DNA from: Patiria miniata
Taxonomy: Eukaryota; Echinodermata; Asteroidea; Valvatida; Asterinidae
Direction of reading: 5' to 3'
Length of the DNA stretch: 64,000 nucleotides
NCBI RefSeq assembly: GCF_015706575.1
Contig: NW_024037076.1
Location: 14,264,898-14,328,897 of the forward strand
Positions 33,401 to 44,700 of the stretch are shown piece by piece. Both the position numbers and the translations under genes were made by a program. Below the pieces are notes generated by a model that had not been told where the DNA came from, searched no databases, and saw only the letters and a list, made by a program, of their open reading frames with translations. Within the stretch, counting starts at the first letter, position 1; each line of letters opens with the position of its first letter.

Positions 33401-36400
33401 TCACACGAGGTGCCTAGAGGCCAGAATTGAATTCCCTGAAGAGTTCAACTCATTACATTCAGTATCCAGTGAGAAAAGACAACTTTTTGATTTTGTACAA
33501 AATGCCCCCAAAACTTCAACGTTTTCCATAGCCGGCATCATCGAAAAAGTCAGTTTTTCACCCAAAAATCAAAGTTGACGAAAATTGCTCAAAAATCACA
33601 CGAGGTGCCTAGAGGCCAGAATTGAATTCCCTGAAGAGTTCAACTCATTACATTCAGTATCCAGTGAGAAAAGACAACTTTTGATTTTTTACAAAATGCC
33701 CCAAAACTTCAACGTTTTCCATAGCCGGCATCATCGAAAAAGTCAGTTTTTCACCCAAAAATCAAAGTTGACGAAAATTGCTCAAAAGTTCACACGAGGT
33801 GCCTATAGGCCAGAATTGAATTCCCTGAAGAGATCAACTCATTACATTCAGTATCCAGTGAGAAAAGACAACTTTTTGATTTTTTACAAAATGCCCCCAA
33901 AAACTTCAACGTTTTCCATAGCCGGCATCATCGAAAAAGTCAGTTTTTCACCCAAAAATCAAAGTTGACGAAAATTGCTCAAAAGTTCACACGAGGTGCC
34001 TAGAGGCCAGAATTGAATTCCCTGAAGAGTTCAACTCATTACATCAGTATCCAGTGTGAAAAGACAACTTTTTGATTTTTTACAAAATGCCCCCAAAACT
34101 TCAACGTTTTCCATAGCCGGCATCATCGAAAAAGTCAGTTTTTCACCCAAAAATCAAAGTTGACGAATATTGCTCAAAAGTTCACACGAGGTGCCTAGAG
34201 GCCAGAAATGAATTCCCTGAAGAGTTCAACTCATTACATTCAGTATCCAGTGAGAAAAGACAACTTTTTGATTTTGTACAAAATGCCCCCAAAACTTCAA
34301 CGTTTCCATAGCCGGCATCATCGAAAAAGTCAGTTTTTCACCCAAAAATCAAAGTTGAAGAAAATTGCTCAAAAGTTCACACGAGGTGCCTAGAGGCCAG
34401 AATTGAATTCCCTGAAGAGTTCAACTCATTACATTCAGTATCCAGTGAGAAAAGACAACTTTTTGATTTTTTACAAAATGCCCACAAAACTTCAACGTTT
34501 TCCATAGCCGGCATCATCGAAAAAGTCAGTTTTTCACCCAAAAATCAAAGTTGACGAAAATTGCTCAAAAGTTCACACGAGGTGCCTAGAGGCCAGAATT
34601 GAATTCCCTGAAGAGTTCAACTCATTACATTCAGTATCCAGTGAGAAAAGACAACTTTTTGATTTTTACAAAATGCCCACAAAACTTCAACGTTTTCCAT
34701 AGCCGGCATCATCGAAAAAGTCAGTTTTTCACCCAAAAATCAAAGTTGACGAAAATTGCTCAAAAGTTCACACGAGGTGCCTAGAGGCCAGAATTGAATT
34801 CCTGAAGAGTTCAACTCATTACATTCAGTATCCAGTGAGAAAAGACAACTTTTTGATTTTTTACAAAATGCCCCAAAACTTCAACGTTTTCCATAGCCGG
34901 CATCATCGAAAAAGTCAGTTTTTCACCCAAAAATCCAAAGTTGACCAAAATTGCTCAAAAGTTCACACGAGGTGCCTAGAGGCCAGAATTGAATTCCCTG
35001 AAGAGTTCAACTCATTACATTCAGTATCCAGTGAGAAAAGACAACTTTTGATTTTTTACAAAATGCCCCAAAACTTCAACGTTTTCCATAGCCGGCATCA
35101 TCGAAAAAGTCAGTTTTTCACCCAAAAATCAAAAGTTGACGAAAAATTGCTCAAAAGTTCACACGAGGTGCCTAGAGGCCAGAATTGAATTCCCTGAAGA
35201 GTTCAACTCATTACATTCAGTATCAGTGAGAAAAGAAAACTTTTGATTTTTTAAAAATGCCCAAAACTTCAACGTTTTCCATAGCCGGCATCATCGAAAA
35301 AGTCAGTTTTTCACCCAAAAATCAAAGTTGACAAAATTGCTCAAAAGTTCACACGAGGTGCCTAGAGGCCAGAATTGAATTCCCTGAAGAGTTCAACTCA
35401 TTACATTCAGTATCCAGTGAGAAAAGACAACTTTTTGATTTTTACAAAATGCCCCCAAAACTTCAACGTTTTCCATAGCCGGCATCATCGAAAAAGTCAG
35501 TTTTTCACCCAAAAATCAAACTTGACGAAAATTGCTCAAAAGTTCACACGAGGTGCTAGAGGCCAGAATTGAATTCCCTGAAGAGTTCAACTCATTACAT
35601 TCAGTATCCAGTGAGAAAAGAAAACTTTTTGATTTTTTACAAAATGCCCCAAAACTTCAACGTTTTCCATAGCCGGCATCATCGAAAAAGTCAGTTTTTC
35701 ACCCAAAAATCAAAGTTGACAAAAATTGCTCAAAAGTTCACACGAGGTGCCTAGAGGCCAGAATTGAATTCCCTGAAGAGTTCAACTCATTACATTCAGT
35801 ATCCAGTGAGAAAAGACAACTTTTTGATTTTTTACAAAATGCCCCAAAACTTCAACGTTTTCCATAGCCGGCATCATCGAAAAAGTCAGTTTTTCACCCA
35901 AAAATCAAAGTTGACCAAAATTGCTCAAAAGTTCACACGAGGTGCCTAGAGGCCAGAATTGAATTCCCTGAAGAGTTCAACTCATTACATTCAGTATCCA
36001 GTGAGAAAAGAAACTTTTTGATTTTTTACAAAATGCCCCCAAAACTTCAACGTTTCCATAGCCGGCATCATCGAAAAAGTCAGTTTTTTCACCAAAAATC
36101 AAAGTTGAAGAAATTGCTCAAAAGTTCACACGAGGTGCCTAGAGGCCAGAATTGAATTCCCTGAAGAGTTCAACTCATTACATTCAGTATCCAGTGAGAA
36201 AAGACAACTTTTTGATTTTTTACAAAATGCCCCAAAACTTCAACGTTTTCCATAGCCGGCATCATCGAAAAAGTCAGTTTTTCACCAAAAATCAACTTGA
36301 CCAAATTGCTCAAAAGTTCACACGAGGTGCCTAGAGGCCAGAATTGAATTCCCTGAAGAGTTCAACTCATTACATTCAGTATCCAGTGAGAAAAGACAAC

Positions 36401-37192
36401 TTTTTGATTTTTACAAAATGCCCCCAAAACTTCAACGTTTCCATAGCCGGCATCATCGAAAAAGTCAGTTTTTCACCCAAAAATCAAAGTTGACGAAAAT
36501 TGCTCAAAAGTTCACACGAGGTGCCTAGAGGCCAGAATTGAATTCCCTGAAGAGTTCAACTCATTACATTCAGTATCCAGTGAGAAAAGACAACTTTTTG
36601 ATTTTTTACAAAATGCCCCAAAACTTCAACGTTTTTCCATAGCCGGCATCATCGAAAAAGTCAGTTTTTCACCCAAAAATCAAAGTTGACGAAAATTGCT
36701 CAAAAAATTACACGAGGTGCCTAGAGGCCAGAGTTGAATTCCCTGAAGAGACTCATTACATTCAGTATCCAGTGAGAAAAGAAACTTTTGATTTTTTACA
36801 AAATGCCCCAAAACTTCAACGTTTTCCATAGCCGGCATCATCGAAAAAGTCAGTTTTTCACCCAAAAATCAAGTTGACGAAAATTGCTCAAAAGTTCACA
36901 CGAGGTGCCTAGAGGCCAGAATTGAATTCCCTGAAGAGTTCAACTCATTACATTCAGTATCCAGTGAGAAAAGACAACTTTTGATTTTTTACAAAATGCC
37001 CCAAAACTTCAACGTTTTCCATAGCCGGCATCATCGAAAAAAGTCAGTTTTTCACCCAAAAATCAAAGTTGACGAAAATTGCTCAAAAGTTCACACGAGG
37101 TGCCTAGAGGCCAGAATTGAATTCCCTGAAGAGTTCAACTCATTACATTCAGTATCCAGTGAGAAAAGACAACTTTTTGATTTTTTACAAAA

Positions 37193-37692
37193 NNNNNNNN
37201 NNNNNNNNNNNNNNNNNNNNNNNNNNNNNNNNNNNNNNNNNNNNNNNNNNNNNNNNNNNNNNNNNNNNNNNNNNNNNNNNNNNNNNNNNNNNNNNNNNNN
37301 NNNNNNNNNNNNNNNNNNNNNNNNNNNNNNNNNNNNNNNNNNNNNNNNNNNNNNNNNNNNNNNNNNNNNNNNNNNNNNNNNNNNNNNNNNNNNNNNNNNN
37401 NNNNNNNNNNNNNNNNNNNNNNNNNNNNNNNNNNNNNNNNNNNNNNNNNNNNNNNNNNNNNNNNNNNNNNNNNNNNNNNNNNNNNNNNNNNNNNNNNNNN
37501 NNNNNNNNNNNNNNNNNNNNNNNNNNNNNNNNNNNNNNNNNNNNNNNNNNNNNNNNNNNNNNNNNNNNNNNNNNNNNNNNNNNNNNNNNNNNNNNNNNNN
37601 NNNNNNNNNNNNNNNNNNNNNNNNNNNNNNNNNNNNNNNNNNNNNNNNNNNNNNNNNNNNNNNNNNNNNNNNNNNNNNNNNNNNNNNNNNNN
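37193..37692. other. Assembly gap, exactly 500 N
   Basis: Run of 500 N. The round length indicates a placeholder and not a measured distance. Satellite lies on the left and the start of duplicated block copy 2 on the right. Frames that cross it are meaningless. Confidence 1.
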
Positions 37693-37990
37693 GGGGTTCC
37701 TGAAATCCACGTGTTGGATCTTCTGGCTGATTTCGCATCAGATAGTTGAAGGACGTGGCCTAAGAATGAGTGGGTAGGTATTTTCATGTCATGTGGTCAC
37801 ATTAGAGGATGCTGTAGTACAAGTAGGTATTGGAGAGGGGAAGACACTGGCAGAGTGTGTCTTGGGGGGTAACGTTCTCATTTCATCTACAGTAGCTCTC
37901 TTTGTTCAAGCAGGGGATAAAGAGGCAGAGGAAGTCCTTGAGGACAACATGAAGGATTGTACCTTACAGGTCACAGCCGTGCATCCCTGA
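37693..37990 (+). pseudogene. Coding-like fragment of unknown origin, copy 2
   Basis: The second half is open (MVTLEDAVVQVGIGEGKTLA from 37793, continuing through VQAGDKEAEEVLEDNMKDC to a stop at 37990). The first half (VPEIHVLDLLAD) is thrown out of frame by one extra T near 37729. Compared with copy 1, the two copies are broken at different points, so an ancestral open frame is likely. Family not recognised. Confidence 0.35.
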
Positions 37991-38717
37991 TGGTGGAAAG
38001 GTGGGAATCCTCGACTGCTTAACTGTGGACAACGGCATCCCATCAATTGACCTCTGGTCAAGGGATGCCAGACTCAAGAGTGTCATCACGGCAAGTCAAC
38101 CATGAATCACTCCAGTTTAAGAGAACTAAGGCACGGGTGGTGTTGAAACCTTCTATTTGGTTGTGCACGGTGTAAGTGATTTATGCACACCTCCAAATCT
38201 GCCCTGTCTCTCGACATCCCTCTAGCTGGATGCCGTCCTGAACCCCTGACTATCTGCTGGGGTCATCATATACTCAGAGAGGGTCCTCTGGATTCTGCCG
38301 TCAACCGGAGAGCATATGTTGCTGTGATTCAATACCCGTTTGCATTATGCTGTACTTGTACAGTACAATTGTGGAAAACACTTAATTTTATACCATAAAA
38401 GTACAGGATTTCCTGCACAAATACGGTCAAGAACACTGAATGCTACTCTTGATGGCAACTTTTGAAAACAATGCATACAAATCTTACAATTTTGCTATGT
38501 TGATGACAGTTTACAGCACATACATGTATTGCAAGTTGAACAATAGTGATATATTCAGAAAAGAAGAAATCATAAAACAGAGATATCAGGAAAAGAAGAA
38601 AATGATTGTTACACAAGTGCCTCAAAGATTACGGAAACATGCAGTCATGGCACTTTTAATACCAAAATATACCAAACAATAATTCCGCGTGTACAAATGC
38701 CTTCTGAGAGATCTTAC

Positions 38718-39722
38718 CTGATGCTGAATGCTGCTTTCTCCAATTTGCTGCAGGAGGGGTGTAGCCTTCAAAGTTGCTGCAATCTTGCTGGCCTCTTCTT
38801 CTGTCAATTTTTTCTCTTCTTTCTTCTTCTTGGTCTTATCACCGCTGCTGGTCACTGAGGCCTTAGGGTCAGAACTTGGGGTCTTAGCTGCATTGGCATC
38901 TGCTGACTTTTTGGCATCTGCCGACTTTTTGGCATCTGCCAACTTTTGCATTGCTGCAGATTGTTGGGCAAGCCTCCGTGCTGTAGTCGCCATGGCCACA
39001 GCACTCTTTCTAGGGATTATGATGTCAAGTAAGGGTATTGGTTGAGAGGGACCGGGCCGAGTTGATAAGGGTATTGATTGCGAGGGACCGGGCTGAGTTG
39101 ATGTTTCTTCAGGTTTCTTTTCTTCCTCTTGCTGCTGCTCCTTTGGTTTCTCTGAAGTCGCTGAGGGTTTCTCATGATCCCGTTTGTCAGTTGTTGGCTT
39201 CTTGTTCCACATGGCATCCCTTTTGCGTTGGTACCAGGCTGGCATCCTGACTCCCTGGTTGGGTCGGCTGCTGGACGAGTTTGATGAGCTCCTCCCTGCT
39301 GAGTCAACCTTCCCAGTGGCCTCGACGGGGCGTCTTCTTTTCCTATCGGGGCTGTCTCCATGCCGACTCTGGGATGGCAGACTCTTCCTGTCGCTGGACC
39401 TCCTCCTGTCTCTTCGCTCCCCTGATGGGCTTCTTCGGCCTCGATCACGCCTCTCTCGGCTGCGGCTCCTAGTTCTCCGGGGTGGTGAACCGTGACTCCT
39501 TCTCCTGTCATTGTTTCGCGAGTAACTCAGAGACCTTCTTCGGTCCCTATCCCTGGAGGTGTGCCGTTCGCCTCGGGAGCTCTCTCTCCCTCTATCCCTG
39601 TCTCTATCATCGCGACGGTCTCGGTCTCTGTCACGATCTCCTAGCCTGTCTGGAGATCTCCTGGTCCTCCCTAGCCGGTCACCTGCATGTCTGGTGTCAT
39701 GCCTCTCTTGACTGTGACTCCT
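38718..39722 (-). CDS. CIZ1: CIZ1-like RS-rich exon, copy B
   Basis: 1005 bp like copy A, with the same acceptor (TGTGACAACAG) and donor (CAG|GTAAGA) and the same phase 0/0. From MPAWYQRK to the end (176 residues) only three residues differ from copy A (Pro to Thr, Gly to Glu, Val to Ile). The RS half has a few more changes and no stop. It is therefore either the allelic copy on another haplotype or a recent duplicate still free of damage. If real and spliced with copy A, it would double the RS domain without changing frame. No finger exons follow it before array A. Confidence 0.6.
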
Positions 39723-40215
39723 CTGTTGTCACAGCGAAGTAATAAAAGAATAAATAGTCAAATGATTGATTCATTAAATTATGCCATGCTGAAAGACAAC
39801 ATTAAAATATCTCAAAAACCTTTTTGACCTGAAAACAAATCATGCCAGTATCTGAACAAATCATGCCAATATATGAACAAAGCAAGTTTTAAAGGTTTAT
39901 GTACAAAACTAATTTTTTTAACATTGAAGAGTGCATTTATTTTGCGTCGATGACTTTACCTACAAGTTTGCACCCAGAAAGCCTCAAGGAACTCTTAGAG
40001 AAACATTTTTACTGTACTATGAACCCTTTAGCAGAAAATTTGCAAAATTATCTATGAAAACTACAGGAAGCAGATTGAGCCATCAACTAATAGTATATTA
40101 CCAACGTGTATGCTGGATCCCACGATCCAGGACACTTTTTTATGCCATATTCAAATTTCTTCTACATACAGAACAATTTTCCCACTTTTAAAAATCAATT
40201 TTACATCTAACCTCT

Positions 40216-40463
40216 GGAGCCAATTTCATAGAGCTGCTTGAGCACAAAATTTGCTTAATCACAAAAAATCCTTGCTAATTTAATCAGGTTACCCACCAAA
40301 ACTCCATGCAATTGAAGTTAACAACAGCTAAATACCAGTCACAAGCAATGTACATGTATGTATCACATGGTGTTTTGGCCGGTAACCTGATTATATTAAG
40401 CAATCTTTATTTTTTGCTGAAGCAAATTTTGTGTTTTTAAAAGCAGCTCTATGAAATTGGTCC
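40216..40463. mobile_element. MITE with about 24 bp terminal inverted repeats, complete copy
   Basis: The left end GGAGCCAATTTCATAGAGCT and the reverse complement of the right end GGGACCAATTTCATAGAGCT agree except at two or three positions. Subterminal GCACAAAATTTGCTTAA and TGAAGCAAATTTTGTG, and GGTTACCCACC and GGCCGGTAACC, are also inverted pairs. There is no coding capacity. Target duplication unclear. Confidence 0.7.
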
Positions 40464-41730
40464 CACTTGCTGTCAGTAAGGTAAGGTCTGTTACATGTAT
40501 GTTGGAAAGCTCAAAACATCTTTGGTGGCCTTGAAAAGGAGGACAAACCACTTGAGCAGTTCTTCACGAGCGGATGAGTGTCAACTTTGCCATGATTTTT
40601 TTTAAATAGAACACAGTGCTATGGGTACACAGTGACAATGCGATTCAGGTACGGTAGCAAGCACATCTCATGAAGAAGAGAACTGATCCAAGTCTTGAAT
40701 CATGCAGCGAGACATGTTTAGTTTTGGGGTCTTTAGAAGACGAGCACTAAAAATTACAATTACAAGCCAAAGCTTTTTTTTTGGCGTCACAAAATTTAAC
40801 TTAAATTTTACAGCAGAAATCCACTTTTATGCCGATCACAATACAATTGCATGCAGCAAGGAATGGGCAATTTTTAACAGGCCAAAAATTAATAGAAATA
40901 ATATACTTGCTATTATTTAAGAACAGTGAATTTGTTTAACTGTAACAGATTGTGGCTTGAAGTTGTAGGTTCCACAACTTTCTTTTTTACAGCACTTGGT
41001 AACTGATACATAGGCAAAGCGAACTACTTGCGCAACTTTCTTGTCTTGACAAATGTCCACAAAAAATAATATGAAAAATTTACCCACATAATTTCACTTG
41101 CATACTTATGTTTGCATATTTTGCACTATCGTTAAATTTCTATAGCTAATCAAAAGACTATAAAAAACAGAACTACCCAACATTGCTCAGACATTGGCAT
41201 GAAAGTTTGAACACCAGCGATTACAGAAAATATAAAATTTGTATAAAAGTTAGGGGCCTGACGTTTTCCTAAGTACAGTTGGAACGTCACTATACCGAAC
41301 ACCGCTTTACCGAACACAAAGTCATAGCCCAACAGAGCAATAGGTATTTGCTGTTTTAATAGGTTTTTGTTGTTTTGTTGTATATTCCACCATGTCAGTG
41401 CCACCACTTGCAGTTAAATCTGCTGGCGCAGATGAAGTCAAGTCAGTCTCTCTCTCAGTATCAGGGGCTTTTTTTGTCCCAAAATGACAAGACAGTGTTT
41501 TTTGGGGGGCGAGCTGTTTTCCCTTTTGGCGGCATATTTGCTGGCCACGGCATACGTGCATGCAGACTTTACAAGGAAAACTTTCGACCAGTCACAATAT
41601 GGTGAGGTGAACGTTGCCGATATCATAGCAGTGCGCAATGCAGCACTGCAGCGATCACCTAGTGGACTGCTTCAGATTGCTCAATTGCAACACCGCTATT
41701 CTTGTTCGAATCTTATTCATGCGCCGCGTT

Positions 41731-44700
41731 GAAAAAGTCAGTTTTTCACCCAAAAATTCAACTTGACCAAATTTGCTCAAAAGTTCACACGAGGAGCCTA
41801 GAGGCCAGAATTGAATTTTCTGAAGAGTTCAACTCATTACATTCAGTATCCAGTGAGAAAAGACAACTTTTTGATTTTTTTACAAAATGCCCCCAAAACT
41901 TCAACGTTTTCCATAGCCGGCATCATCGAAAAAGTCAGTTTTTCACCCAAAAATCAAAGTTGACGAAAATTGCTCAAAAGTTCACACGAGGTGCCTAGAG
42001 GCCAGAATTGAATTTTCTGAAGAGTTCAACTCATTACATTCAGTATCCAGTGAGAAAAGACAACTTTTTGATTTTTTACAAAATACCCCAAAAACTTCAA
42101 CGTTTTCCATAGCCGGCATCTTCGAAAAAGTCAGTTTTTCACCCAAAAATCGAAAGTGACCAAATTTGCTCAAAAGATCACACGAGGTGCCTATAGGCCA
42201 GAGTTGAATTCCCTGAAGAGTTCAACTCATTACATTCAGTATCCAGTGAGAAAAGACAACTTTTTCATTTTTTACAAAATGCCCTCAAAACTTCAACGTT
42301 TTCCATAGCCGGCATCATCGAAAAAGTCAGTTTTCCACCCAAAAATCAAAGTTGACGAAAATTGCTCAAAAGTTCACACGAGGTGCCTAGAGGCCAGAAT
42401 TGAATTTTCTGAAGAGTTCAACTCATTACAATCAGTATCCAGTGAGAAAAGACAACATTTTGATTTTTTACAAAATGCCCCCAAAACTTCAACGTTTTCC
42501 ATAGCCGGCATCATCGAAAAAGTCAGTTTTCCACCCAAAAGTCAAAGTTGACGAAAATTGCTCAAAAGTTCACACAAGGTGCCTAGAGGCCAGAATTGAA
42601 TTTTCTGAAGAGTTCAACTCATTACATTCAGTATCCAGTGAGAAAAGACAACTTTTTGATTTTTTACAAAATGTCCCCAAAACTTCAACGTTTTCCATAG
42701 CCGGCATCATCGAAAAAGACAGTTTTTCACCCAAAAATCAAAGTTGACGAAAATTGCTCAAAAGTTCACACGAGGTGCCTAGAGGCCAGAATTGAATTTT
42801 CTGAAGAGTTCAACTCATTACATTCAGTATCCAGTGAGAAAAGACAACTTTTTGATTTTTTACAAAATGCCCCCAAAACTTCAATGTTTTCCATAGCCGG
42901 CATCATCGAAAAAGTCAGTTTTTCACCCAAAAATCAAAGTTGACGAATATTGCTCAAAAGTTCACACGAGGTGCCTAGAGGCCAGAATTGAATTTTCTGA
43001 AGAGTTCAACTCATTACATTCAGTATCCAGTGAGAAAAGACAACTTTTTGATTTTTTACAAAATGCCCTCAAAACTTCAACGTTTTCCATAGCCGGCATC
43101 ATCGAAAAAGTCAGTTTTCCACCCAAAAATCAAAGTTGACGAAAATTGCTCAAAAGTTCACACGAGGTGCCTAGAGGCCAGAATTGAATTTTCTGAAGAG
43201 TTCAACTCATTACAATCAGTATCCAGTGAGAAAAGACAACATTTTGATTTTTTACAGAATGCCCCCAAAACTTCAACGTTTTCCATAGCCGGCATCATCG
43301 AAAAAGACAGTTTTTCACCCAAAAATCAAAGTTGACGAAAATTGCTCAAAAGTTCACACGAGGTGCCTAGAGGCCAGAATTGAATTTTCTGAAGAGTTCA
43401 ACTCATTACATTCAGTATCCAGTGAGAAAAGACAACTTTTTGATTTTTTACAAAATGCCCCCAAAACTTCAATGTTTTCCATAGCCGGCATCATCGAAAA
43501 AGTCAGTTTTTCACCCAAAAATCAAAGTTGACGAATATTGCTCAAAAGTTCACACGAGGTGCCTAGAGGCCAGAATTGAATTTTCTGAAGAGTTCAACTC
43601 ATTACATTCAGTATCCAGTGAGAAAAGACAACTTTTTGATTTTTTACAAAATGCCCCCAAAACTTCAACGTTTTCCATAGCCGGCATCATCGAAAAAATC
43701 AGTTTTTCACCCAAAAATCAAAGTTGACGAAAATTGCTCAAAAGTTCACACGAGGTGCCTAGAGGCCAAAATTGAATTTTCTGAAGAGTTCAACTCATTA
43801 CATTCAGAAAACAGTGAGAAAAGACAACTTTTTCATTTTTTACAAAATGCCCCCAAAACTTCAACGTTTTCCATAGCCGGCATCATCGAAAAAGTCAGTT
43901 TTTCACCCAAAAATCAAAGTTGACGAAAATTGCTCAAAAGTTCACACAAGGTGCCTAGAGGCCAGAATTGAATTTTCTGAAGAGTTCAACTCATTACATT
44001 CAGTATCCAGTGAGAAAAGACAACTTTTTGATTTTTTACAAAATGCCCCCAAAACTTCAACGTTTTCCATAGCCGGCATCATCGAAAAAGTCAGTTTTTC
44101 ACCCAAAAATCAAAGTTAACGTAAATTGATCAAAAGTTCACACTAGGTGCCTAGAGGCCAGAGTTGAATCCCCTGAAGAGTTCAACTCATTACATTCAGT
44201 ATCCAGTGAGAAAAGACAACTTTTTGATTTTTTACAAAATGCCCCAAAAACTTCAACGTTTTCCATAGCCGGCATCATCGAAAAAGTCAGTTTTTCACCC
44301 AAAAATCGAAAGTGACCAAATTTGCTCAAAAGATCACACGAGGTGCCTATAAGCCAGAGTTGAATTCCCTGAGGAGTTCAACTCATTACATTCAGTATCC
44401 AGTGAGAAAAGACAACTTTTTCATTTTTTACAAAATACCCTCAAAACTTCAACGTTTTCCATAGCCGGCATCATCGAAAAAGTCAGTTTTTCACCCAAAA
44501 ATCAAAGTTGACGAAAATTGCTCAAAAGTTCACACGAGGTGCCTAGAGGCCAGAATTGAATTTCTGAAGAGTTCAACTCATTACATTCAGTATCCAGTGA
44601 GAAAAGACAACTTTTTCATTTTTTACAAAATGCCCCCAAAACTTCAACGTTTTCCATAGCCGGCATCATCGAAAAAGTCACTTTTTCACCCAAAAATCAA

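Larger units (their letters stand above)
21771..37192. repeat. Satellite array A, 196 bp monomer
   Basis: Head-to-tail tandem array, 15.4 kb, about 79 monomer equivalents. The period is 196 bp (for example GTGCCT at 21834 and 22030). Each monomer carries GAAAAAGTCAGTTTTTC, GGTGCCTAGAGGCC, GAGTTCAACTC, TATCCAGTGAG and CATAGCCGGCATCATC. Most monomers have GAATTCCCTGAAG, and many have TTTTGTACAAAATG. The first two, at the edge, have GAATTTTCTGAAG like array B. Truncated monomers and multi-kb block duplications occur. The array ends in the assembly gap. Single-base losses in homopolymers become common after about 33.6 kb. The 60-130 residue open frames on both strands are by-products. Confidence 0.97.
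37693..41730. repeat. Duplicated block, copy 2
   Basis: Same order and orientation as 18146-21770: coding-like fragment, RS exon, intron, MITE and satellite edge. Most of the extra 413 bp lies at about 40435-40865, where copy 2 keeps a MITE right end and following unique sequence. Intronic and flanking parts differ from copy 1 by scattered substitutions and short indels, while the exon has no indels. Confidence 0.92.

Noticed and set aside
33585-33968. 127-residue open frame in array A
   Set aside because: It is a read-through of satellite monomers. The 196 bp period is 1 modulo 3, so frames normally shift at each monomer. A monomer that has lost a base (195 bp) keeps the frame and lengthens the ORF. 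There is no domain and no codon conservation.
36981-37787. Long frames crossing the N run
   Set aside because: They consist mainly of undetermined bases. The gap supplies no stops, so the frames are meaningless.
41731-41926. CENP-B box in the satellite monomer
   Set aside because: I looked for the TTCG-N4-A-N2-CGGG core on both strands of the consensus. The nearest words (GCCGGC, TCATCGAAAAAG) do not fit.
44138-44329. Recurrent 63-residue minus-strand frame starting MSKFGHFRFLGEKL
   Set aside because: It is one monomer read on the other strand and recurs wherever no stop has arisen. Length and limits follow the monomer, with no sign of selection on the protein.
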